Of a stretch of 64,000 bases of DNA, positions 49,519 through 61,039 are shown one piece after another (position 1 is the stretch's first letter; each line of letters starts with the position of its first letter). Both the position numbers and the translations under genes were made by a program. Where the stretch lies: the NCBI GenBank assembly GCA_000499405.2, contig HG738140.1:11621560-11685559 (forward strand), in the 5' to 3' direction. Under the pieces are notes generated by a model. The model made no database searches, was not told the DNA's origin, and worked only from the letters and a program-made list of their open reading frames with translations. This DNA comes from Onchocerca volvulus. Taxonomy: Eukaryota > Nematoda > Chromadorea > Rhabditida > Onchocercidae.

Positions 49519-49537
49519 CTTATCTCTTCGCTTATCA
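49519..49537 (-). promoter_or_regulatory. Two GATA-type sites upstream of the TTL gene
   Basis: CTTATC (49519-49524) and CTTATCA (49531-49537), i.e. GATAAG and TGATAAG on the other strand, lie about 80-100 bases before the TTL start codon. In nematodes such sites are bound by ELT-type GATA factors, often for intestinal expression. The role here is inferred. Confidence 0.4.
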
Positions 49538-49618
49538 CTGAATCAAACAATGACTTCAACTCGTTCCATCCAAAATGAGACATATCTATTTGTATACTAA
49601 ATTCAAACACATTTCAGG

Positions 49619-50873
49619 ATGATATCGCTGCTTCTTCCATGCTTATTCCTTGGCATTGTCGCTAATTCGCTGAAATTCGCTGAAATGATTTCAACTCGTT
49701 CAACAGCTGCGAAAGACATCTTGCTCTGCGGCGATATTCCAGCTACAGATGTCGAAGTGAGACTATTCCGGAAAAGCATCAACGGTATGAGAAACTTGCA
49801 ATAAATCGCTTTTCTAACATCTCAGAGTTTAGAGTTCACATATGTGAAATGGTCAAATTGCAAGATAATATTATAAGTATCACAGCAGAGATTTAATATA
49901 ATACTGAAAAATCTGAAAAATTTGACATCTGCATTACTATTCAAATATAATATTTTAAAATTTGATATCGATACGATTTTAAAATCATTAAAATTTTTTA
50001 TCTGCAACTACTTTAGCATCTTTTCGTTGAAATTGAAAGAAATTTGAAAGTCATTCAGATATTTTATTTCAATAGTATTGCAAATGTCAAATAGTTTAAT
50101 TTTTTTGTATTAGTGGTATAGATAAAACAAGTATTGAGAAAAAAAAACTAGAAAATTTGAAAAGAAAATGTCAGAACGATTATAAGAGAACCCATTTTTA
50201 AATATTCATTCAATTAAAATGAAAATTTAATCGATAATTATTTAGAAATGTTTGAATTAGTTGACCAAATTGTGATTTTTGAAAAACATGCTTCTGAATA
50301 AATTTCGGAATGCAAATTCCCAAAAAAAAAGCTCCCAGAAATTGACGAAGAAGTTCTGTCTACCCAGCAAACAACATTTTTGAAATTGAGGGTGATACAG
50401 TTGATCGAGCAGAGCAAGACATTGAACCGATGATCAGATTCCATCATCATTGCAATGATGACCCAAAAAACGATTTAAAAAAGGTCAATTTAGATACTTT
50501 TGAGGTGGAATCAAAAATTTCTGAGTAATGCAGATCATCGGACAACTTTGATTAGATTTCTAATTCGATTTGAGATACCTCAAATTTTTAAAATTTCTGA
50601 ACAATTTCAAGCAAAAATGGTTTAAATTAATTTTGCGAACTGATCACATTTATTATTTCAAAATTTGATTTTTATTTCTAATACATAAATCTATTTGGCT
50701 GAAATTAGTGCCTGAATCAGAAAATGTCTTTTTAAAAAATATGAAATATAATGCAATTTAAAATTTGAAAGATGAGGTCAAAATAGATTGGTTACCGAAC
50801 ATTCGCTATAAATCATCCGAAAGAATATGTAACAATCGGTCGAGTACCGACAAAACCATTCGATAATTGGTAA
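49619..50873 (+). CDS. Transthyretin-like (TTL) secreted protein
   Basis: TTL proteins are small secreted beta-sandwich proteins, expanded in nematodes. Three exons (49619-49784, 50368-50483, 50787-50873) give 122 residues in frame. An acceptor (ACACATTTCAG) one base before the ATG suggests trans-splicing. Residues 1-17 form a signal peptide (MISLLLPCLFLGIVANS). The domain follows with LLCGDIPATDVEVRLF (35-50), FEIEGDTVDRAEQDIEP (60-76), FHHHCND (80-86) and FAINHPKEYVTIG (100-112). AATAAA is 54 bases after the stop. Oddity: the acidic D-x-D-D-x-L strand usual between the first and second blocks is missing from this splice form, yet a matching EIDEEVLST sits just upstream (50339-50367), reachable from an earlier acceptor but in a frame that breaks the rest. 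It also lacks the later conserved Cys pair. It could be an aberrant member, a pseudogene in the making, or carry an assembly indel. Confidence 0.78.
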
Positions 50874-50926
50874 CTTAAAGTTGCAGGTTTGTTTATTCAT
50901 CGAAATTTTTTTCAGATATTTGTGTA

Positions 50927-50932
50927 AATAAA
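50927..50932 (+). terminator. AATAAA polyadenylation signal of the plus-strand TTL gene
   Basis: A canonical AATAAA lies 54 bases downstream of the TAA stop. Confidence 0.5.
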
Positions 50933-50939
50933 AATATAA

Positions 50940-52078
50940 GAAATAGTTAAATTCAAATATTTTTGATTAAATTTGCAAGTGGCTTAGTAATGAAATTATC
51001 AGAAAGATTATTCGTCATTATCTTAGCCATTCTATTCTAGTTCGCATCAAACTTTCATTTAGTAACATCGAGTAGATCAAAAATTGACAAATTATTTCAC
51101 TTTTTCTGAAACAGCATAAATTCTTGTTCTAAAAAAGATCCGTGTAACTAATTAATTAACAGAAAAGGTGAAATAGTTATGATGAAATGAAATTTGAATA
51201 TACGCATGGAAATCTTAATGAATTAGGAGTCTATTATCTTAATATTCTATGATTCGTGGCCGAACATTTCACATCTAAACCAAGTTTAAACTGTGCTTCA
51301 GTCTTCTCTTGATGACTTCTAACTTTGACTTTTGAAATAAGTTCTAAATTTTTCTGTCCAGTTGCTGGACCAAGCAGAATGCGGGAAAAAGAATTTAAAT
51401 GCACAGCAATGATCGAGAGATGATTACATAGCCGAATATTTTGATTCCATTATTGGTTTATAAAATTAAAAATAAGTTTGTTTTTAAATTAGAAAATTTG
51501 AAATTATTGTTTTTTACAAAAAGGATTTTAGCCTATATCTTCTCATCGTTGCTCCGTTCTCAAGGAAATATACGATTTTTTGAACTACTGAGAGGTCTGC
51601 TAGATTGATGGATATATTTCTTTGCATCAATAAGTCATTCTTTTTGAAAAAGTAAGAGTAAATTACAGGAAATTTGCACGAAGGATGGAGTGAAGTCCGA
51701 AATTTCCCATTTATCCTAATTAACAATTTGTTAAAATGTTTCATTTGTTCATTACTAGGTAACGTATCCGAAGGAGAGTCGTGACACGAAATTTTTTGAT
51801 TAATTCCGAGAAAAGTATGATTTTTGCATGAATCATACTTAATCGAAACTTGGTTTTTAATCTAATCCATTGTAATACGAGATTTTGTAGTCTAAATGTA
51901 AATTAATTTGGACAATAATTGAATCGATCTAAAGATGTGAATCAAGTAAAAATTTTGCACCTTAAAAGAAGAACTTAAATTCGAAAAAAATACATTAGCG
52001 TGATAACTCATGCGTATATCATGATAATAATGATAAAATAGTAATTACCTAATCTTATCTTTTATAGATGTAAACATT
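50940..52078. other. Intergenic DNA between convergent TTL genes
   Basis: It holds the 3' flanks of both TTL genes. A 76-codon minus-strand frame at 51,514-51,744 has no support. Nothing else is seen. Confidence 0.5.
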
Positions 52079-52106
52079 TATGCGTGCGTGTATGTGCGCG
52101 TGTGTG
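52079..52106. repeat. 28-nt alternating purine-pyrimidine (GT/GC) tract
   Basis: Every step from 52079 to 52106 alternates purine and pyrimidine, mostly TG, CG and GT, and contains GTGCGCGTGTGTG. Such tracts can adopt left-handed Z-DNA. It is very CG-rich for this window and lies between the 3' ends of the two convergent TTL genes. Confidence 0.9.
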
Positions 52107-52321
52107 AATATTCACGTAAGTGTACACGTCGTACATTTATCGTTAAAAATCATTACATATGTATTCATTAATAAACATAATATCATTTTGTATAGTATTC
52201 AATCAGCTCCTATTCAATTTAATTTATAATCAGCACTATTCAATTTTCAAGAAAAGTGTGATTGAAGCGAAATTTCCTAGTTACAAAAGTGAGAATATCG
52301 AAAATATGAGGATGTCAATAT

Positions 52322-53155
52322 TTAGCACTCTCGTCCTTCTTCCTCAAAATGTCCTTGCAAATTTAGTACACCAATATCGATCCATTGTTCTGGCTTTGGT
52401 ACTCCACTGTGAATAAATTTCTTCGGCATTTTAAATGTTATTTTACGATAACATGGCTAAAATTACATTTCTTTGTTTTATGTAAAATAATAATTATAAT
52501 AGTAGATAGGCAAGAAATATATAACAAGAAAACCGTGATATTCAATGCTTCATCAATTACTTTTTACTGTATTCTTCACAATACGGTAAAGAATACTGTA
52601 ACAATCTTACTATTGTTATTGCTTAAAAAAGCGATACCGTAAATCCATCATCGCAATCGGTCCATACGTATAGTACCGGATCGATATCCGTTAACTCGCG
52701 TGTACTTCCATTTAGTTCAAATTTCCCATCCGCATCAGTTGTATTCTCATCAAGCACATCATCAGGATCAGGACCTAAATATCATTGCAAAATTACAATT
52801 ACTCAAAATTAGAATTTATTTACTTTTTCGAAAAAGTATTATATCAATTGCGGCAAATTAGCTCATGAAGTCATTCTTATTTCACAGTTTATAGATTCAT
52901 TGAGCCGCAGATGGACAAAAAATGATATGGGCAAATTGAATGATTCTTGATTGTCATATTTTCTCGAACTTCCTGACTGTCACAGCCATCACACAAACCT
53001 GTATCAATATCGACAATGCGAACTTTGGTTCGATTGATCGGTGCTGATCCGCACAGGAATTGTCCACGTACTGCAATGCCTTGCTTTCGCATCGCATTAA
53101 CATCGATCACGAATGCAAATGATAAAATTGATGGAATGAAACACCACGTGATCAT
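52322..53155 (-). CDS. Transthyretin-like (TTL) secreted protein
   Basis: This is a small secreted beta-sandwich protein of the nematode TTL family, possibly binding lipids or other hydrophobic ligands outside cells. Three exons (53155-52999, 52774-52638, 52456-52322) in consistent phase give 142 residues, the usual TTL length. Residues 1-21 are a signal peptide (MITWCFIPSILSFAFVIDVNA). Then follow VRGQFLCGSAPINRTKVRIVD (29-49), the diagnostic DPDDVLDENTTDADGKFEL (55-73), TDIDPVLYVWTDCDDG (81-96), PCYRKITFKMPKKFI (99-113) and DIGVLNLQGHFEEEGREC (125-142). The four Cys typical of the family are at 35, 93, 100 and 142. An acceptor (CAACTTTCAG) 14 bases before the ATG suits trans-splicing. It faces the plus-strand TTL gene 1.4 kb away, tail to tail, and the two are too divergent for a recent duplication. 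Confidence 0.93.
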
Positions 53156-53159
53156 TGGT

Positions 53160-55422
53160 GAAATTTGAACTGAAAGTTGTAAAGTTTGTCTGTCAGTTAT
53201 TTATCACAAATTTGACGATATTTCATTGGCTGTGATATATTTGAGAAAACTAATATATGATTGAATGATTAAATTAATTCCGTTAAATCTATTTAAAATA
53301 AAAAACATAAAAATTCACAATTTGAAGTACTTTCTTATTTTTTCCATCCATAAATCAGGAATTAACTGAAATTTTAAATGGAAAAAAAAACTTGCTATGA
53401 ATTTCATCAGAATGTTTATTTTAATAAAATTTCGAATAATTGAATAATTCAGCAAGTTTAGCGATACAAATATATGAATAGATAAATAGGTTGGCGAAAT
53501 TGTAAGAGGAAATGAAAGAAAAACAAAATGCCAATTCTAAATAATTAAATTGTTAAGTAATAATAATATTATTATTTTACATTCTGTTTGATAATGAACA
53601 GGGTGATTACAACGAAAATATCAGTGAACAGTTGGCAGATGTAAAAGTGAACGTCATAAAGAATAAAGATTCGAGATCAGATGAAAATCGAGATTGGGAT
53701 AATTTAGTTAATGAATGATGAAGCGGAAGACAAAGAAATTAGTGATTAAAATATGAAACAACTGTTGGCAAGTGTCTAATTAAATCTTCTCCAGCTGATA
53801 TTATTACTTTAAAAATATTCGCCTTAAAATATTTGTGAATAATTGCAAAATCACCGAAAAAAAGGGATCTAATTATGTAATCATTTTTAATTTAATATAA
53901 GAATCTTTTACATCTGCTAACTTAATATGTATTATGATTAACATGTCTTATAATAATAGGATTATATTAAATGTAGCTTAGTTTAATATAAGAATAATAA
54001 TACTAAAAGAAAAAAGAGAAGAATTTAAAGAAAATATATTAAATTATCATCAAATTATAAGATTAATTGTTTTCAAATTAAAACCAAAAAAAAAAAAAAA
54101 AAAAAAAAAAGCCGAAATTCCTAGAATATGAATGAATTGAAAAATATAGAGCTAAATGTTTCGATTTTCATAGAATTAAAATTCAACCAAATAGATAAGT
54201 TTAATTATTTCTGAAGAAGAACTTACATATTGATACAAGCCTCTAAAATAATATAAACTCATTTTTCTGGAAACTGAACACTGATAGTTTGATTCTTGCC
54301 AAAATCTAATTAGCGAGACGAAGTTTAGCAATATGCAACAAATAAAAATTGGAGATTGTATGATAAAATATGGCATTTGTCACCATAAAAATCATGCTCA
54401 AAATCGACGAATAACTACTGATCATTCGAAGAATAATTAAAATGTAATAATTTACAAAGCAAAAAGTTGAACGTCAAGATTGTAAATGAGATGAATTATT
54501 TGTCTCAAGTCGTCGTTATGTAAATATGTTGTATTCAATGAAAAAAAGGAAACAGTTTTAGCATGGACGGAAGAAGCTGGAAGTTTCAATACACTTAGTC
54601 TCACGGAATCTAAAGATTTGTTACATTTCAGACTATTCCTATTATCCTATCAGTTGATGATAACACAATATTCTTTTATCATTCCGCTGTTTCTTTCAAT
54701 TCAATTAAATTATTTCTCCAATGATGAATTACTTGAATAATCGTTATTTAATTATTCATTTAATTCACAATATGCATTTCATGTCCTCAAAAGGAAAAAT
54801 GAGAAGCATTTTCGAATCGATCAATGTAGTTATTATTTCTCGTGACCATAAAATATCTGCAAGAAACTGAATGCTCCTTTTACCTTAGCCATCGATTTAC
54901 CTATATAATCTTTTACTTAATCTGAGATTCACTGCGGAAGCCATTATAAAGAGTAAGAAAGTCAAGAGAGCCCTTTCAGATGAATTTGCACGACCACGTA
55001 TGACGTGACGTGTATTTTTACTTCTTTCCGTGTAATACAACAAATTCTTATGATTAAACATGCAGAAGTTCTACAACATGTATATATGTATATTTAGCTT
55101 TAATTAAAAATGAATAAAATGAATATATAAAAAAATCATATTATGCAAAAAATCTTCAATGTAAATACGTAATTAATAATACTTCAAATTATTAAAAGCA
55201 AAGAATAAAAATACAATTAAAAATTATTTGAAAAGAAATAAGAGAGAGAGAGAGAGGGAAAAGATTATAAAGATACGACAGAATAAGAAAGGTAAAGATG
55301 ATCATACAATATTCATATGATTGAAAACTTATGCATTTATCAAATTACTGTACAATGATGTTTTTTCCTAGAAAAAAAAAAAAAAAAAAAAATTTCCAAA
55401 ATAATTTAACAAATTTCGATTA
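53160..55422. other. Intergenic DNA upstream of the minus-strand TTL gene
   Basis: A plus-strand frame at 53590-53718 reads DNEQGDYNENISEQLADVKV and continues, acidic and hydrophilic, to a stop. It may be a last exon but has no clear acceptor or partner. A poly(A) tract lies at 54,086-54,109. A (GA)8 microsatellite at 55,241-55,257 and a further A run at 55,372-55,390 precede the next gene. Confidence 0.45.
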
Positions 55423-57258
55423 TTATTTTTCCTCTTCATTTCTGCTTTCCTGACTTAGTTTCTTTCGTAAATTGTTCACTTCCTGATCTTCCAACTTATC
55501 GGCAACTGCTGCGCTATACACATCTCGTTGCTTTTCCTGGAAAGATAGCACAAAAAAAGAATGGAAAGTTGCAAGAATTATAAAAACTAAACTTTGAAAT
55601 TTCTTGTTAATATTGGATATTTACATTTCTTCTTTAATGCACTTTTTTCTTAACTTTCTGAAAATGAAGATTTCTAGCAAGCATTTGTTTTCTTCCTCCA
55701 TAACCTCACATAATTCTCACTTACAGACCGATTTATATCGGACTTGACTGTAAATAATATTCTTGAATGTGATTGACAAATCTTCGACAGTAGCATGTAG
55801 TAAAACCGTTCATATCAACTCATTAATTAATTAGTTTATTCGCGGTAGAGAAAAAATATATAACCTTAAACGGTTGACATGTAGTAACGTTTTTTCTTCT
55901 TGACTTATTTAAAGTTCTCGAGAATAAATCTCGGCATATTTCACAAATTTACCTACCGTTGGGATAAACGTCTATTTTATCATTTTCAAGTGATAACTAA
56001 AAAATAGAACTTACTGATGTTAGAGAAAATTTCTTTATTAATTTCTCCTGACATTCAGCTTCTTCTTGAGTGCTAAATTGATTATTTCCTTTACCGGAAG
56101 CAATTAAATGCATTGGATGGATTGAATCGACAGTTAGCGAATTTCGCTGACTGAAATTTTGAAAAACAAAATTTTCTTCCTCATTGGAATCTAGCAAAAT
56201 TCAAATTCTATCTGTCTAATTTGGCAGTCAGTTAGCGGTAATTCATTAAATTTTATCATTTTATTATTCATTCAACCGATTTTTTATTGAATAAATGAAA
56301 GATAGCAATTACTGATTGATGAAGCATAAAGAAGATATCCCAAAGTTACTTCTTTTGAACTAATGAAAGAAGTGAACAGATGAATGAGCAGAAGTAATTA
56401 AATTTTAATACTTGTTGAATATTCGTTGAAATTTGTGTTTATTTTCAACTTAAAATGCTTTCAAATATTTTCAAAATCTTGCATTTTGTGATTCTTAGCT
56501 CGCAAACTCACATTCAGAATTGAAAATCACTTTTTTTCAAAAAAAAAGAAAAAAAAGGATTCAGTTATACTAAAATTAGATTCCAAACTGCTGAATAATA
56601 CGAAACGTACCCATAATTAGCGTTGCTTTCCGATGAAGAAGCAGACATACCGAACTATTCTGTTGTTAATGTTGGGATCTTAATTTTATTTGTAAATATT
56701 TTACTTGTTTATTTTGAAATGCCCCTGAAATTAAGTTTGAATTTTTTCAAGAAGGAATATAATTAAAATTAAAAGACAAAACATTCAACAGCGTGAAGTA
56801 TCTGGAGTGAATTCAGGATTATCAGGATTATTTCAGCAACATAAAAACATCTTCAGGAAGTAGCGCAAGTACTTCAACCCTTCTCTTACAGAATATTCGA
56901 TTTATTTTAATTTAAAATAAAAGCAAAAAGTAACTAACACTACCAGTCAATTTTTAATATTTAAAAAAGGCATGGAAATAAAAGGGAATCGATAAGCATT
57001 TTGATGAAATTAAGTAAGTCTGACATTAGAAGATATGATAATATTATAAAACATTTTAATAGAAGTATCATCTCTTAAATAATTTTTAATTTGAAATCTA
57101 ATAAGTATGATTATTATATTTACAAATAACAACCGCACTTATCATCCAAATTATAGCAAATGAATGCCAAAGTGATTAATTTTGTTCGCTTTTAAGACTA
57201 GAAATGAATTTTAATGTTCATTACCTTTTTTTTCTAATACTTTGCCTCCCGATTCCAT
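55423..57258 (-). CDS. Small acidic/charged protein, unrecognised
   Basis: Three exons in consistent phase (57258-57225, 56190-56015, 55536-55423) give 107 residues. The protein begins MESGGKVLEKKDSNEEENF. The middle is NFSQRNSLTVDSIHPMHLIA, GKGNNQFSTQEEAECQEKLI. The end is a charged helix likely to form a coiled coil (VADKLEDQEVNNLRKKLSQE, then SRNEEEK). There is no signal peptide or membrane segment, so a cytosolic or nuclear location is likely. Splice sites are good (GTAATG, GTAAGT; TTTGCTAG, ATCTTTCCAG). The first exon is the least certain. Another ATG exon at 56648-56611 (MSASSSESNANYG, donor GTACGT) is closer but its phase does not fit exon two, so it may be an alternative start with an exon I could not find. 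I recognise no family. Confidence 0.6.
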
Positions 57259-57666
57259 GCTAGTTCCCGAAAAGATGCTCGCCGATTTATTTTATGAAAA
57301 ATTTGTGATAATTATTCGTTCTCAACTAGTTCTTATTTGTTGACGCTGTAGAAATAGGCATCTAACATTCTCTTAAAGAAATTATTGATTATAAAAATTA
57401 ATTTCCTGAATCTAAATTTCGAAGTAATAACATGCATCTAAATTTCTGAAAATTTCTCTTCATGGGAAGTTGCGGAGCAAAAAAGATTAATTTTCTGGAC
57501 CTAAAAAGAAAGAAAAATTCGATTTAATATTAAAATTTTCCCTATCCCATCTTACCATTTTTTGTGCTTTATTCTTTCGATCTTTGAGATCCACATTAAT
57601 GAAAAACCAAAATATTTCTTCAGATTTTTTGAAAACTATTTTGAACTATAGAAGCATTTAAATGAT

Positions 57667-57719
57667 TAATAATAATAATAATAATAATAAAAACAATAAT
57701 AATAATAATAAATAATAAT
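57667..57719. repeat. (AAT)n microsatellite
   Basis: Imperfect AAT triplet array of about 53 bases, interrupted by AAAAC and AAATAAT. Confidence 0.9.
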
Positions 57720-59533
57720 GACAAATGGTAAAATGATAGTAATATATAATAACAATAATGTCAATGTATTAAGGATAAATTAAAATATTCTTTAAATGTA
57801 TTAATTATGAATCGGAATTTTCAAGTGTCCGACAAATAGCTTTCAAACATTTGTTGTGTCGAACTTCGTCTTTCAAATTTCGGGAGGCTTTCCTCTTACA
57901 ACTACACTGAATTTTATATTTTTAGTGGATGGAAATAGTTTTCATTAATGCTGAAAGCACGGGAATAAGCTAGATATTTCCATAAAATTATCGGCGTCAA
58001 TAATAGTTTCCATGTTATTGAAAAATGATACATGATTATACCAGCAAGTTTCTTTGTTCTAGGCTATTTTCTATCGCATACAATTGTGCCAAGTAAGTTA
58101 GTGGCTTAATTTAAGCCATTTTTAATCAAAATTAATATTCCTGTGTTAATAAATAAACCCATGTTATTAGTGAAAAAACTCAAATTTATCAACTTTTACA
58201 TGGAATTCTATTGAAATTTCAATACTGATATCGACCTGAGCTAGCCGTAACTACTCCAAGAGACATTTTTATCATTGGTGATAGCAAAGGTCATATCATT
58301 TATATCGCAAACAAAAATGATAAGATGAAGCATGACCATCCATACATCAACAATAAAAAAGACTTTAAATAAATCTAACTTAAATTTTACGAGACTTTTT
58401 TTGATTTAATTCAATCTTTCTAAAGCATAACTTATATTATCGAATGTGCAATATAAAATAACATTCATTTTTTTCAAAGATTTATCCGCTCTTCTCTCAG
58501 TTCTTCAGATTGTTTTTGTTATTTCTACTGATGTTAGACATTCTTTCCTGTCTTTAGATGAAACGAAGAAATTTTCTTAATTGAGATATAAAAAAGCTTT
58601 TAAGAATCATAAACAGCAAGTCAATGGCAAAAAGAAGGAAATTACGTAAAAAGTGTTTTTACGCACAAATAGTTTTAAATAAAAACAAGAAAAGGATAAT
58701 TTACTAAATTGTTTAATTGTTTTTTTTCCTATTCCACTTCTTTTTCCAATTTTTCTTTTAATAATTTTATCTTAATAATACTAGAAATACTACTTCTTTT
58801 GTTCATTTATTAAGTTTATTAAGAAAAAAGAATTACCGTAGCATTCCTGAATGAAAGGAGAGAAATTTTGTTTTTCAAATGTTTCAAGCAAAAAAATATT
58901 ACAAGAAATGTTATGGAAAAGCCTATTAAAAAATTGTTCTCAATTTTCATTTAGAATTAATCAAATTAAAATTACTTTTCTTCATTTATATTTCATTTCT
59001 TTCAATATTATTGATTTTTTTCCTTTTTTCTGTCTTTCTTTTGATTGAAAATTTATTCGTTCTTCAATAGATACGACCAAACAATGATGTTTTTGCTCCA
59101 GTAATTATGAAAGATTCAAAAAAAAAGAAAGGAAGACTTCCGATACTTCAATATGCATATACTATATTTTAATATGATGGGATACGATACGATACGTTTG
59201 GAATATGTTTTAACAAATATAATTGACTCTTAGCAGAGGATTTTATTTGTTTAAATTGGACGAAACTAAGCCATTCATAAACGAATACTAAAATAGAAAA
59301 CTAAGGATGGTTGTTGATATATTTATGGAATCATTTCGATCCTTTTACTAATCATCATATTTACATATACATTTGACATATATATTTTTAGATACACATG
59401 TTATTTTTGGCTATGCTTGATAGCTTATCTTTTCATCTTTTGTCATAAAAAGTGATGATGCATTGTGGTTGTAACATAATTTTTAGTAATTTAAGTTATA
59501 TTTGTCATTTCATTCCTTTTGCATGAACAACGT

Positions 59534-59553
59534 ATGATATCACATGATATCAT
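59534..59553. repeat. Short inverted repeat ATGATATCA-CA-TGATATCAT
   Basis: Nine-base perfect arms are separated by two bases. Each arm also contains the palindrome TGATATCA. Confidence 0.85.
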
Positions 59554-60259
59554 TAATTTTATAATCACTTCTAACTTCTTTTATTATTATTATGGATACA
59601 AATATAAGCTATTGTCATTAACAGCAATATCAGGATGAATATAATTATCATGGATACGATTATAATCATAATCATTATTATCATATAAAAATATCCAAAA
59701 TCTAATTGATAAGATTTTTTTCAACTTATCATTCGTTTAATGTCTGATAAAGCAAGCCAAAAATTGCAATGCTTAAGGGAACTTCTATTTGAAAATACGA
59801 TTATATCAGTTTGATAATATATGTTTAATTGCCAGGAAAAATGTTTCATGCAAAACCGATCGAAAAGTTTCGGTAATCGCCATCCATTTCTATTTTGAAC
59901 AAATGTTTCTAGTAAACTCGAAGAATCTCATGCACTAAGAATAATTCTATTCAATTTTCGGAATAATTCTTCGCACAATACCTTTTAATTGAAGCTGTCT
60001 ATCATTTCCAAAAAAAAAAGACTTTGAAAAATTTTGTTTACAATTAAAATCGAAAAATGAATCAAATGCTTCTCAAAAAACTGATGAAACCATTTTTGAT
60101 GCAAAAGAGAAAAATGGAGAGTTTTAGCAATAACAATATTGTTATTTATGTTAAAAATTTCTTAAATATATTTGAAATATTATTGAAAGTTATCAAAAAA
60201 AATTTTTCGAGAAAAATTTTAAAAAAAAATTTTTTCGGCTAAAAAAAATTTTTTTTTTG

Positions 60260-61036
60260 TAAATTTCAAATATCATTATGAGATGCCGAATGTTTCTAGT
60301 GATGAAACAGAAATAATATTCATAGTTTAGAATTTAAAGGCTGATAAATGGAGAAATTTTCTTCAAAATTTTTCTTTCGGACTTTTCATTATTGAAATTA
60401 CATCTTAAATATTATTTGTCGATCTTAGCTTATAAAATTGAAAATTTCACTGACAAAGCTAACACTTTGTTTAATTAGATTGCTTAGCTTATTTTTTCGT
60501 TGGAAAAAGAAACTATCGACAAAGCCCAAGTTATTTGCTTCATCACTTAATATGGCTTGGCCAAAACAGCCTTATATCCATTATTGGATTATCTGGGCTA
60601 AAAATAAGCCTTCAATTCCTATTAGTTATAAAAGTGATAAAATTTCAATTCTCACTACATAAGCTTTAAACAAACTGAGAAGTGATAGGGCTGAAAAGTT
60701 GCACCAAAAATTAAGCAAAAATGAAATAACGGAAATTTCTTTAAAGCCAGAAACTGATAAATCATTTAGAAAAGTTATCATCCAATATCGAATAAAACTT
60801 GATACTCTGAGAATATCAACCACTATTCATTGATCGAAATCACAGAAATTTTGTTTATCAGAGAAATAGAAATAAAGCACAAAATATTGAACATTGATCA
60901 GTTATTGGATGGATCAGAAAAAGATAAACAATTCTTTAAATTCATTTCAGAAAGGTACGTACTGATAAAGAATCCATTATTGTCACTAATCAGTTCACAT
61001 GAATTATTGTCAATAATCAATGATCATTTCATATGA
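60260..61036 (+). pseudogene. Decayed coding region, stops and frame changes
   Basis: Successive plus-strand frames look like protein but are broken. About 60,280: EMPNVSSDETEIIFIV, stop, NLKADKWRNFLQNFSFGLFI. About 60,434: KIENFTDKANTLFN, stop, IA, stop, LIFSLEKETIDKAQVICFIT, stop, YGLAKTALYPLLDYLG. About 60,606 on: NKPSIPISYKSDKISILTT, stop, ALNKLRSDRAEKLHQKLSKN and PETDKSFRKVIIQYRIKL. About 60,830: EITEILFIREIEIKHKILNI and DGSEKDKQFFKFISERYVLI. Several in-frame stops are TAA or TAG where a Gln codon (CAA/CAG) would fit, as expected from C-to-T decay. I do not recognise the ancestor. It could be a dead nematode gene or, since such worms often carry nuclear copies of endosymbiont genes, a transferred bacterial gene, but nothing seen here decides this. 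Confidence 0.35.
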
Positions 61037-61039
61037 AGC

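Larger units (their letters stand above)
57259..60250. other. AT-rich DNA with an AAT microsatellite
   Basis: It carries an imperfect (AAT)n tract at 57,667-57,719 and an ATACGATACGATACG run near 59,182. No gene is supported. Short frames near 58,851-59,048 are Phe/Lys-rich and look like chance. Confidence 0.5.

Noticed and set aside
56611..56648. ATG exon MSASSSESNANYG as first exon of the 55-57 kb gene
   Set aside because: Its donor leaves phase 2 while exon 2 requires phase 1. The exon at 57258-57225 fits exactly and was preferred.
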